DNA of 60,000 bases from Polytrichum commune (Eukaryota > Streptophyta > Polytrichopsida > Polytrichales > Polytrichaceae). This document shows, piece by piece, positions 48,301 to 59,671 of the stretch; within the stretch, counting starts at the first letter, position 1; every line of letters starts with the position of its first letter. The DNA lies in NCBI GenBank assembly GCA_950295325.1, contig OX485808.1:30278527-30338526 (forward strand), read 5' to 3'. The position numbers and the translations under genes are program-made. Under the pieces are notes generated by a model. It was given only the letters and a program-made list of their open reading frames with translations. It searched no databases and was not told where the DNA came from.

Positions 48301-51300
48301 AATAGAGGAGAATCCAGAGGTTTTGAATAGTAGGCAATGCAAGAATTTGTTGGTGAATATTCAAAATGGTTTGAAAACAATTCAAAGGATGATCGATGGT
48401 TCCTATGGCGCAGATGTGTTCCACCAAGTAGAGCAAGAGATGCTTGGTATTATGAAGAAAGCAAGGCATATGGTTGAAGAATGTTGCAAGGTCGGTGATT
48501 GGTGTCGAGTGGTGGTAATGCAATTGAATAACAAAGAATCCTTCAGAGAACTTCTCTTGGACTTTGAGTATTGTTTCCACACAATGTGCGAAATATTTTG
48601 CCAATCTTTTCCTAGTCGTGAAGTTGAAATCCGAGATATGGAAAAGTCTACAACATTCTACCCGACAACCATTGATGAAGTTGAGCAAGACCAAAATGCA
48701 ATATTTGAACGACTTTCCAAGGAAGTTGATTTGTGCACAATTGACAATTGCCACGATCATTGCATGCTTTTGCGATATTTGATGGAACGAATAAGGGGGT
48801 TGCAAAAGGCCACGGGTGGTGAATTAGATAGCATCATCTTTCCAGATAACTTTGAACCCCCTGACTATGGGAGGGCACCTAAGCTTTTGGGTAAGGGGGG
48901 GTTTGGGAGTGTGTACTCAACCCAATGGTTTGGATTTGAAACTGCTACAAAGATTTTCAAAGTTGAGAACCTTGAGCATGAAACAATTGTTCGCAAGGAG
49001 GCTAGTATTTTGGGCGGATTGGATCATCCCAACATCATCAAGTTTTTTGGTTGTGGCTTATCAACGGAATGTGACGCACGTGCAAGAGAAAGTAAAAGAT
49101 TTGAAATCGTCATGGAACAAGGAATTTTGAGCTTATCAAGGTTTTTGGAAGGAGATATGTTGACAGAAGCCATGGGAGTTGACATTTTGATACAAATTGC
49201 AAGTGGAATGTGTTATCTTCATGACATGAAAGTGGCGCATCGTGATTTGAAGCCCGATAATGTGATATTGACTTCAACGGGTGGCTCAACATTGGAACAT
49301 GTGCATGTGAAGATACTTGATTTTGGGATTTCAAAGATCGAAGTGAAAAACTCCCCACAAGTACCTACAAATGGAGGTTGTTTTGGTACTCGCGGATATA
49401 TGGCACCTGAAGCTCATACAAAACGAAGATCAGAGGTGGATGCATTCAAAATGGATGTGTTTAGTTTTGGCACGATGTGCTACGAGATTCTTTCGAACAA
49501 GAGACCTTACAGTGGAGAGAGGTATTGTGACTATGCGAGGTATTTGGAAAATGAGAGGCTGGAGTTACCTAAAACTTGGTCTAAAGATTTGAAATCATTG
49601 ATACATGAATGTCGGTCTTTGGAGCCTTTGAATAGGCCCACATTCCTTGATATCTTTGAGAGGTTGAGAAAAGTCAAAAGTGATGCAATGCTCAAGGTTG
49701 CTAGTGATGTGAGAGTGGCTAAAATTTTGCACGAATCCACAACTCCTAGCAGTTCTATGGAATATCCAAAGCGATGTTGGACAATGGTCAAACAAAAACT
49801 CCATGGACTCAACATATGGCCACATCTTCTATTGTGGCAAATGTTTATCACCTTTGCTCAATGGTTGCCACGTTACATATCAAATTTCTTGAAGGCAATT
49901 TCCATTTCATCATCAAGTGCTCAAGAGAATTCAAACATCACAACATCAAATAAAATAGCTCATGAGGTAAACATTGAATGAGGTCTACCTTCATTGTCAG
50001 CTTTTCGTAGGGGTCTAAAGATTGTGCATTGTGACTTTATTGATAGAATTTGGAATTTAGTGGTATTTTTCTAGTGAGGTTTGTTAGATGGCAATGAAAG
50101 TTTTCATTTGGCATTTTATGTAGGTCACTAAGGAAACAAAGCGAATCTCCAAATTGATCGGACTCGAAGGAAAGATATTGGAATTGGAGAAGCAACTTCA
50201 CGACTTTGATAGGTTGGGGATTGTTGGCATGGGAGGAATTGGCAAATCAACTTGGGCAAATGCTCTAACCGACCATGTTTCCCACAAATTTGGTGCGACA
50301 TGCTTCGTGGGTGACTTTACATGTGAAAGTTGTGCCATTCACGTGAAATACAAACTACATGATGTGAAAGAGCCACCTCAAACCAAAACATTGAAAGAAG
50401 GGCACACATTTTTGAAAAATTTGCAAGAGACCAAAAAAGTCCTTATTGTTTTGGACAATGTGGGCAACGCAAGGCAACTGGAAGAACTATTGGGTGATTG
50501 CACATGTCTTGATGTTCATGGTAGCAAACTAATTGCTACGTCCCGTAGTTGGGAGTCTTTGAAACAACACATACCTATAGTTGGTAAAGTAGATATGGAG
50601 ACCCTTGATAAAGAGCAATCTAAAGAATTATTTTCTCTCCATGCATTTGCGACCAACCAACCATGTTTTCCATATTTGGAACATGTAGTTGAGAAGATTA
50701 TAAAGGCTTGTGATGGGCTTCCTTTGAGTTTGGAGGTGATGGGTAGTTATTTGTATGGAGAAAGAAGGTTGAGAATATGGGAGCGAACTTTACAAAGGTT
50801 GTTGAGGGCAAGACATGATGGAAGCATAGATGGAAAAATATGGGAAACATTGAGGATTAGCTTTGATGAACTCGGTGAGAAAGAACAAAGTATGTTTTTA
50901 GACATAAGTTGTTTCTTTTCCAAGGACTCGTGGACTAGTAATTGGTTTTATACAAAAGCAACACTACTTAGAATGTTTGATGATGACATCAAGAGTGCCC
51001 ATCACACATTGGAAAGTCTACAAGACAATTCGTTGGTGAAATTTGACAAAAGGGGCTTTTTGGATATACATGATCAATTGCGGGATATGGGACGCATGAT
51101 TGTTGAAAAAAAGCTTCAACAAACTCGAGTTTGGAATTTATCTTTGACAACATTCCTCGAATATTGGAATCACAAGGTATGATACATAATGCAAATGAAA
51201 TTGTAGATTCATTGCTACTTTGTTAGAATATGGTGATAATTATACTAGAGAATTAATTGCATGTGGTGTTGTACTTGCAGGGCATAGAACTTGTGGAAGG

Positions 51301-52468
51301 CCTTTCATTTACTACGTTTGAAAGGAATAATTTGGCAATTCAAACAAATGTAGGTGTGAACACTATGAAAAACCTACGATTTTTGAGTATTAAGAATTGT
51401 GAACATATCGACATGCTTTTAGCTATCATTACCAAAACTGTGACATTGAAATGGTTGAGGATCCATTTCTCAACTCTATCTGACAACATTTTACAGCAGC
51501 ATACATATTTTGTGAAGGAATTCATGAAGGTTGGTGAACATCATCTTCAACAATTGGGTGTACTTGAACTATTTGAAATCATAATTTGCACACCTACTAT
51601 ATTCCAAAATTTCCAACCTAAATTCTTGAAAGAAATATCTTTCATCAAGTGCACATTCCCACAAGGGGAATTTCCAATTGGCCTTGGAAAGATAGAATTG
51701 GAAGAACTCAACATTTATGACTGTGAACAACTGAAAACACTACCCAAAGACTTAATCCATTTGACATCTCTACTCAAATTGGACATCTCAAAATGTACGA
51801 GCTTGGAGGAGTTCCCTTCCGGAATATGCACTCTCAAGGCTTTGGAGAAATTATCATTCAGAGGATGCAAATCTTTGAGGAAAATACCGGAAGGGTTGGG
51901 GGGGTTGACTTGTTTGAAGAAATTATACATGTCGGATTGCAAGGCCTTGGAGGAGTTCCCTTCCGGAATATGCACTCTCAAGGCTTTGGAGGAATTACAT
52001 TTCAATGGATGCAAATCTTTGAGGAAAATACCGGAAGGGTTGGGGGGGTTAATTTGTTTGAAGAAATTGATGATGTGGGATTGCGAGGCCTTGGAGGAGT
52101 TCCCTTCCGGAATATGCACTCTCAAGGCTTTGGAGGAATTACATTTCAATGGATGCAAATCTTTGAGGAAAATACCGGAAGGGTTGCGGGGGTTAATTTG
52201 TTTGAAGAAATTGATGATGTGGGATTGCGAGGCCTTGGAGGAGTTCCCTTCCGGAATATGCACTCTCAAGGCTTTGGAGGAATTATCATTCAGAGGATGC
52301 AAATCTTTGAGGAAAATACCAGAAGGGTTGGGGGGGTTGACTTGTTTGAAGAAATTGATGATGTGGGATTGCGAGGCCTTGGAGGAGTTCCCTTCCGGAA
52401 TATGCACTCTCAAGGCTTTGGAGGAATTACATTTCAATGGATGCAAATCTTTGAGGAAAATACCATAA
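48115..52468 (+). CDS. Kinase-NB-ARC-LRR immune receptor (PNL class), possibly truncated
   Basis: Predicted exons are 48115-48168, 48239-49966, 50124-51176 and 51281-52468; all introns are GT-AG and phase 0, giving about 1,340 residues. A helical, Cys-containing N-terminal region (about residues 20-225) precedes a protein kinase with every key motif: LGKGGFGSVY (~235), Lys in ATKIF, HRDLKPDN (~351), DFG (~379), GTRGYMAPE and a C-lobe Arg in NRPTF. The NB-ARC follows: P-loop GMGGIGKST (~629), kinase-2 LIVLDNVG (~700), GLPL (~793), FLDISCFF and LDIHDQLRDMG in MHD position. Exon 4 starts GIELVEGLSF, the usual NB-ARC/LRR linker, then LRRs. By family knowledge it is an intracellular pathogen sensor that switches by nucleotide exchange; the kinase is inferred to be active. 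A TAA at 52466-52468 ends the frame inside the LRR array. The start is uncertain because of the 5' duplication. Confidence 0.88.
48169..48238 (+). other. Predicted intron 1
   Basis: Donor aag|gttttg and acceptor ttttccag|ga, 70 bp, phase 0. It is short and lies between duplicated sequences. An alternative is that the gene starts at an ATG within the long ORF (48221 or 48245) and this intron is not used. Confidence 0.5.
49967..50123 (+). other. Predicted intron 2 (kinase to NB-ARC)
   Basis: Donor gag|gtaaac, acceptor tatgtag|gtc, 157 bp, phase 0. It separates the kinase exon from the NB-ARC exon; read through, the kinase frame meets TGA at 49979-49981. Confidence 0.85.
51177..51280 (+). other. 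Predicted intron 3 (NB-ARC to LRR)
   Basis: Donor aag|gtatga, acceptor cttgcag|ggc, 104 bp, phase 0. It falls just before the GIELVEGL linker, where TNL-type genes commonly have an intron. Confidence 0.88.
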
Positions 52469-55400
52469 GGGTTGGGGGGGTTGACTTGTTTGAAGAAATT
52501 GATGATGTGGGATTGCGAGGCCTTGGAGGAGTTCCCTTCCGGAATATGCACTCTCAAGGCTTTGGAGGAATTACATTTCAATGGATGCAAATCTTTGATG
52601 AAAATACCGGAAGGTTTGGGGGGGTTGACTTGTTTGAAGAAATTGTTCATGTGGGATTGCGAGGCCTTGGACGAGTTCCCTTCCGGAATATGCACTCTCC
52701 AGGTTTTGGAGGAATTATTATTCAAAGGATGCAAATCTTTGAGGGAAATACCGGAAGGGTTGGGGGGCTTGACTTGTTTGAAGAAATTGAGGATGTGGAA
52801 TTGCGAGGCCTTGGAGGAGTTCCCTTCCGGAATATGCACTCTCAAGGCTTTGGAGGAATTACATTTCAATGGATGCAAATCTTTGAGGAAAATACCGGAA
52901 GGGTTGGGGGGGTTGACTTGTTTGAAGAAATTGTTCATGTGGGATTGCGAGGCCTTGGAGGAGTTCCCTTCTGGAATATGCACTCTCAAGGCTTTGGAGG
53001 AATTAAATTTCAGAGGATGCAAATCTTTGAGGAAAATACCGGAAGGGTTGGGGGGGTTGACTTCTTTGGAAATATTGATGATGTGGGATTGCGAGGCCTT
53101 GGAGGAGTTCCCTTCCGGAATATGCACTCTCAAGGCTTTGGAGGAATTATCATTCAGAGGATGCAAATCTTTGAGGAAAATACCAGAAGGATTGGGGGGG
53201 TTGACTTGTTTGAAGAAATTGATGATGTGGGATTGCGAGGCCTTGGAGGAGTTCCCTTCCGGAATATGCACTCTCAAGGCTTTGGAGGAATTACATTTCA
53301 ATGGATGCAAATCTTTGATGAAAATACCGGAAGGTTTGGGGGGGTTGACTTGTTTGAAGAAATTGTTCATGTGGGATTGCGAGGCCTTGGACGAGTTCCC
53401 TTCCGGAATATGCACTCTCCAGGTTTTGGAGGAATTATCATTCAAAGGATGCAAATCTTTGAGGGAAATACCGGAAGGGTTGGGGGGGTTGACTTGTTTG
53501 AAGAAATTGAGGATGTGGAATTGCGAGGCCTTGGAGGAGTTCCCTTCCGGAATATGCACTCTCAAGGCTTTGGAGGAATTAAATTTCAGAGGATGCAAAT
53601 CTTTGAGGAAAATACCGGAAGGGTTGGGGGGGTTGATTTGTTTGAAGAAATTGATGATGTGGGATTGCGAGGCCTTGGAGGAGTTCCCTTCCGGAATATG
53701 CACTCTCAAGGCTTTGGAGGAATTACATTTCAATGGATGCAAATCTTTGATGAAAATACCGGAAGGGTTGGGGGGGTTGACTTGTTTGAAGAAATTGTTG
53801 ATGTGGGATTGTGAGGCCTTGGAGGAGTTCCCTTCCGGAATATGCACTCTCAAGGCTTTGGAGGAATTATCATTCAAAGGATGCAAATCTTTGAGGAAAT
53901 TACCGGAAGGGTTGGGGGGGTTGACTTGTTTGAAAAAATTGAGGATGTTGAATTGCGAGGCCTTGGAGGAGTTCCCTTCCGGAATATGCACTCTCAAGGC
54001 TTTGGAGGAATTACATTTCAATGGATGCAAATCTTTGATGAAAATACCGGAAGGTTTGGGGGGGTTGACTTGTTTGAAGAAATTGTTCATGTGGGATTGC
54101 GAGGCCTTGGACGAGTTCCCTTCCGGAATATGCACTCTCCAGGTTTTGGAGGAATTATCATTCAAAGGATGCAAATCTTTGAGGGAAATACCGGAAGGGT
54201 TGGGGGGGTTGACATATTTGAAGAAATTGGGCATGTGGGATTGCGAGGCCTTGGAGGAGTTCCCTTCCGGAATATGCACTCTCAAGACTTTGGAGGAATT
54301 ACATTTCAATGGTTGCAAATCTTTGATGAAAATACCGGAAGGGTTGGGGGGGTTGATTTGTTTGAAGAAATTGATGATGTGGGATTGCGAGGCCTTGGAG
54401 GAGTTCCCTTCCGGAATATGCACTCTCAAGGCTTTGGAGGAATTAAATTTCAATGGATGCAAATCTTTACGGAAAATACCGGAAGGGTTGGGGGGGTTGA
54501 CTTGTTTGAAGAAATTGATGATGTGGAATTGCGAGGCCTTGGAGGAGTTCCCTTCCGAAATATGTACTCTAAAAGCTTTGGAGGAATTATCATTCAAAGG
54601 ATGCAAATCTTTGAGGAACATACCGGAAGGGTTGGGGGGGTTGACTTGTTTGAAGAAATTGTTCATGTGGGATTGCGAGGGCTTGGAGCAGTTCCCTTCT
54701 GGAATATCCACTTTGAAGGCTTTGGAGGAATTATCCTTCAGAGGATGCAAATCTTTGACGAAAATACCGGAAGGGTTGGGGGGGTTGACTTGTTTGAAGA
54801 AATTGATGATGAGGGATTGCGAGGCCTTGGAGGAGTTCCCTTCCGGAATATGCACTCTCAAGGCTTTGGAGGAATTACATTTCAATGGATGCAAATCTTT
54901 GAGGAAAATACCGAAAGGGTTGGGGGGATTGACTTGTTTGAAGAAATTGTACATGTGGGATTGCAAGGCCTTGAAGGAGTTCCCTTCTGGAATATGCACT
55001 CTCAAGCCTTTGGAGGAATTACATTTCAATGGATGCCAATCTTTGAGGAAAATACCGGAAGGGTTGGGGGGGTTGATTTGTTTGAAGAAATTGATGATGT
55101 GGGATTGCGAGGCCTTGAAGGAGTTCCCTTCCGGAATATGCACTCTCAAGGCTTTGGAGGAATTAAATTTCAAAGGATGCAAATCTTTGAGGAAAATACC
55201 GGAAGGGTTGGGGGGGTTGATTTGTTTGAAGAAATTGATGATGTGGGATTGCGAGGCCTTGGAGGAGTTCCCTTCCGGAATATGCACTCTCAAGGCTTTG
55301 GAGGAATTAAATTTCAAAGGATGCAAATCTTTGAGGAAAATACCGGAAGGGTTGGGGGGGTTGATTTGTTTGAAGAAATTGATGATGTGGGATTGCGAGG

Positions 55401-56514
55401 CCTTGGAGGAGTTCCCTTCCCGAATATGTACTCTCAAAGCTTTGGAGGAATTATCATTCAAAGGATGCAAATCTTTGGAGAAAATACCGGAAGGGTTGGG
55501 GGGGTTGACTTGTTTGAAGAAATTGATGATGTGGGATTGCGAGGCCTTGGAGGAGTTCCCTTCCGGAATATGTACTCTAAAAGCTTTGGAGGAATTATCA
55601 TTCAAAGGATGCAAATCTTGGAGGAGAATACCGGAAGGGTTGGGGGGGTTGACTTGTTTGAAGAAATTATACATGTCACGTTGCGAGGCCTTGGAGGAGT
55701 TCCCTTCCGGAATATGCACTCTCAAGGCTTTGGAGGAATTACATTTCAATGGATGCAAATCTTTGAGGAAAATACCGGAAGGGTTGGGGGGGTTGACTTG
55801 TTTGAAGAAATTGATGATGTGGGATTGCGAGGCCTTGGAGGAGTTCCCTTCCGGAATATGCACTCTCAAGGCTTTGGAGGAATTATATTTCAATGGTTGC
55901 AAATCTTTGAGGAAAATACCGGAAGGGTTGGGGGGGTTGACTTGTTTGAGGAAATTGATGATGTGGAATTGCGAGGCCTTGGAGGAGTTCCCTTCCGGAA
56001 TATGCACTCTCAAGGCTTTGGAGGAATTATATTTCAATGGTTGCAAATCTTTGAGGAAAATACCGGAAGGATTGGGGGGGTTGACTTGTTTGAAGAAATT
56101 GATGATGTGGGATTGCGAGGCCTTGGAGGAGTTCCCTTCCGGAATATGCACTCTCAAGGCTTTGGAGGAATTATATTTCAATGGATGCAAATCTTTGAAG
56201 AAAATACAGGAAGGGTTGGGGGGGTTGATTTGTTTGAAGAAATTGATGATGTGGGATTGCGAGGCCTTGGAGGAGTTTCCTTCCGGAATATGCACTCTCA
56301 AGGCTTTGGAGGAATTATCATTCAGAGGATGCAAATCTTTGAGGAAAATACCGGAAGGGTGGGGGGGTTGAGTTGTTTGAAGAAATTGATGATGTGGGAT
56401 TGCGAGGCCTTGGAGGAGTTCCCTTCCGGAATATGCACTCTCAAGGCTTTGGAGGAATTATCATTTAAAGGATGCAAATCTTTGAGGGAAATACCGGAAG
56501 GGTTGGGGGGGTGA
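51811..56514 (+). repeat. 144-bp LRR tandem array, ~33 units
   Basis: The landmark gttcccttcc recurs every 144 bp from 51811 to 56418 (the last offset by one because of a 1-bp deletion near 56360). Each unit encodes two 24-residue LRRs, LKKLMMWDCEALEEFPSGIC-type and LEELHFNGCKSLRKIPEGL-type, matching LxxLxxxxCxxLxxxP. Units differ mainly by a few alternative codons (tmw/fmw/yms, hfn/sfr/nfk). Apart from the 1-bp deletion there is no net length change in over 4.6 kb. Each unit contains a G run of about seven in ggttgggggggttg. Confidence 0.95.
52441..54240 (+). repeat. 720-bp higher-order repeat within the LRR array
   Basis: Five-unit blocks recur: the variant 'aaaataccggaaggtttggg' is at 52601, 53321 and 54041, and the variants 'ccttggacgag' and 'ctctccaggttttgg' follow at the same offsets (52669/53389/54109). 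Spacing is exactly 720 bp, showing amplification of a block of five 144-bp units. Confidence 0.9.
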
Positions 56515-57270
56515 AGTTGTTTGAAGCAATTGGGCATGAGGGATTTTGAGGTATTGGAGGAGTTGCCTTTTGGAGGATGTAGTGTTAATGCTTTGGACGT
56601 ATAAGTTTTCAAAGGGTGCAAATCTTTGAGAGAAATACCAGAATGGTTGGGGGGGTTGAATTGTTTGAAAGAATTAGGCATGAGGGATTACGAGGCCTTG
56701 GAGGAGTTCCCTTCTTGAGTATCCACTCTTAAGGCTTTTGAAGAATTAGATTTGGATGGATGCAAATCTTTGTGGAAAGTACTGAAAGGCTTTGGGGGGG
56801 GGTTGAGTCGTTTGAAGAAATTGATCATTTGGAAATGCGAGGCTCCAAAGGAGTTACCTACAAGAATATGCATTGTGAAGGCTTTGGACAAACTATCAAT
56901 CCGTGAATGCATATGTTTGAAGAAAATATAGGAAGGGTTGGGAATTGATTTGTTTGAAGAAAATGTACATAGGTGATTGCGAGGCCTTGGGAGAGTTCCT
57001 TTCCGGAATATGTACTCTAAGGCTTTAAAGGACTCATCATTCAATGAACGCGACTCTTTGAGGAAAGTAACAGAAGTGTTGGGGGGTTTGACTTGTGAGG
57101 CGTTGAGATAGTGAGATTGAAGAAATTGAGCTAGTGAGGCGTTGAAGGAGTTTCGTATTGGGCTATGGACTTAAGGAGTTTGGAGGCATTATCATTGTAC
57201 TGTAGGATATCTTTGAGGTATGTACGGGATGGATTTGAAGGTTTTTGGTGTTTGAAGGAATTGTCCATGG
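52469..57270 (+). pseudogene. Downstream LRR coding continuation, out of reach of the predicted stop
   Basis: After the TAA at 52466 (GAA to TAA relative to neighbours) the same frame is open for 1,300 codons to 56371 and encodes only LRRs. A single T is missing near 56360, which changes frame; the shifted frame runs 48 more codons to TGA at 56512. From 56515 to about 57270 the units are progressively diverged and interrupted by several stops (LRR residues such as KGCKSLREIPEWLGGL near 56597 remain visible). If the TAA is real, all this is 3' UTR or dead sequence. If it is an assembly or base-call error, the LRR domain would exceed 60 repeats. Confidence 0.8.
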
Positions 57271-58880
57271 CTTGATATAAACTAACTTTATTTGTTCAAT
57301 GATTTGTTTGTAAGATATGTTGCACAATTTGTGACTTTTCAACTTGGCATACAATTTTGACCAATGGATCTTATTGGGCATTGTGCCATTCCTGTTGTAT
57401 GTTGTGTATCATGCAGTTTGTTATTTCAAGTTCAAATTGGGAGTTTTGATATCAAAGTTAAAGTTGGTCAAAGCAAGGATTTTATTTTCCTTTAGATAGT
57501 GCCAATTGAGAATGCAGGGCAAGATGTTGGAAAATATGCCTCCATGAATTGTGAGGAGGATGAATGGGGTTGTTCAAGACACGACAATGGCTGAAGTGAA
57601 TTTTATTTGGTTTTGCATGTGGACATTCCTATATGAGAGTTTATGTTTTGCATCCTATTAAATTTTTGATGTTGAATTCCCCGTTTAAATTAAGGTTGAA
57701 CCACATTTTAAAGGTTGCTTCAATGGGCCAGAGGTGCGCCTCTTTATTGACGTGGGCTTTGGTTGACTCTGTAGAAAATTGCTCGCCATCCGTTTGCTTA
57801 ACATTTTAGTTTTGAAATTTAGGATCCCTTGGACTTTCATCTTATTTGTTTTCATTTTTAGTTGATTTATCATCGTCAAGAAATGCTTGTTTATTGAACC
57901 TTCTATCATCGAGAAAATCTATACTAAATCAAGATTCAAATCCGACTATATCTATTTAATCCAACGCAATTACCTCTACACGGATCCTCTTGGGATGGCC
58001 TTTGGACCTACAAGGAATACTCATCGACCTCAAAATTCTTAAGACAATTAAGTCTTTATCCTTAATTATCTAATTTCGCTTAGCTCCCTTAAATAACTTG
58101 TACATAAAAATTTAAAATCTGTTATTTATGTCCTCTTCACCCTAAGTTAATTTCTATCACTAAAACCTCATAATTAAAAATACCACTCTCTTAATAACCC
58201 AAATAATGATAATATAAAGATTGTTTGGTTAAAGAATCAAATCAACCCATCACAATTCCTTTCATTCATACCTTCAATATTGAGAATAATATGTAGAAGT
58301 AGATAAGAAATCTCTTAATTTTAAAATCAATTCAATCTTGATCTAGTGAATGAGTAAGTAATGATGTTTGTGGGTGTGTTTTTTTTGAAATATAGCTTCA
58401 CATATTTCAACTTAATCATGTCTACAATAATAAACTTTATGCCGTTGTTAATTTCTTACTTGTGAATTAAGAGGCGCGGTGCAAAGACAACCACGATCCA
58501 CCATTAAAGGTGAAGAATAGTTTAGAGTTGGCGCATTTGCATTGTGCAATTAAGCTAGCTCCCCTTATGGAAAGTGATATCATAGCACCATAGCTGGTTC
58601 GTGCAAATCAAAAATTGAAAAAAATCAAGAATTATGAACTCAATTAAATGAATAAGTGAAAAATTATATTAGAGGAAAAAACTAACCAATGAAAATTTTG
58701 GACTCTTCTAAGCTCCAACCACGTCAACCCAACATGAGAGGTTGCATGCTAACGTGTTAATGACTCAGCGCCCGGCTCACTCAAAGCAACAAACTCTCTT
58801 TCTATATCCATCTCCTTCTCCTCCTTGCTAATAGGGAGAAAAGCAAAATCAACATGTTCATTCTTTTGGTGCCAATTCCA
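57271..58880. other. No gene seen
   Basis: AT-rich sequence downstream of the NLR gene. ORFs are short (74 codons or fewer). Confidence 0.5.
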
Positions 58881-58883
58881 ACA

Positions 58884-58917
58884 GCCGGGGATTCGTGGCA
58901 CTCAAGTAAAGTCATCC
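58884..58917 (+). repeat. Third copy of the 35-bp repeat
   Basis: 'gccggggattcgtggcact' and 'gtcatcc' match 676-710 with a few changes. A related 'cggatga' string follows in both places. Confidence 0.55.
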
Positions 58918-59671
58918 GGTAACGAAAATCGGATGAGTCCATTAAGAAGCTCGGATGAAGCTTACTTTAGTGAAACACCTCCGAGTTGGCATGTAAGACC
59001 TATTTTCTCCGTCATAGTTATTTTACAAATATTAATTAGTTGGCAAGGGGCAATGATGTGGCATTGGATGCTCTAAGCCTATTTTCTAACCTCCCATGAG
59101 TTGTTTCCAAGGCCATGATGTGGCTTTGAATTCCACATCATCATTTTGATAAATATCGCAAGATATCAACGTGTGCAATATATAATTATGACGTGTTGTC
59201 ATAGACATTTTTTTGTTTGTTCATAATTCATTTATTTTGCACGGGTGTGATTGCTCAAACATTTGTAATATGTCAAAATAATATATATCATCTTATGATA
59301 AATTGGTGAACTAAAAATATCAATTCAAATTTTTTATTATTTTTATTTTTATTATTATAATAAAATAAATAATATACAACATGTGATTTTAAAGATAATA
59401 CAATATGTGATGAGGATAAAATATTACAATATTTCAGATAGGCTATAGTTAGGAACTTATGATTTTCTGAGTATACCCCATCCATAACGTTGTCCCACAA
59501 GTCTAATTCCAAATAACATATCATTTATTTATACCTTACATTATATTATCTAAAAAATAAATTTGATATTTATATACTTTTTTTTTATGTTTGATATTCT
59601 ATCTTCATTGTTTCATTGTTTCATTGTTTCATTTAAGTGGTCATCTTATGAACACTTGTACTAATCTATCA
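58918..59671. other. No gene seen; short tandem repeat
   Basis: Very AT-rich. 'tttcattg' is repeated three to four times near 59605-59635. Confidence 0.5.

Noticed and set aside
48275-48805. 176-codon minus-strand ORF
   Set aside because: Antisense shadow of the kinase-NLR N-terminal exon.
51793-56514. Plus-strand ORFs of 673 and 890 codons encoding 'FRNMHSQGFGGI' repeats
   Set aside because: They are the second frame of the LRR repeat unit; the LRR frame is continuous with the NB-ARC exon by a good splice junction.
51811-56514. CRISPR-like or satellite array
   Set aside because: The units are contiguous without unique spacers and encode LRRs in frame with an NB-ARC gene.
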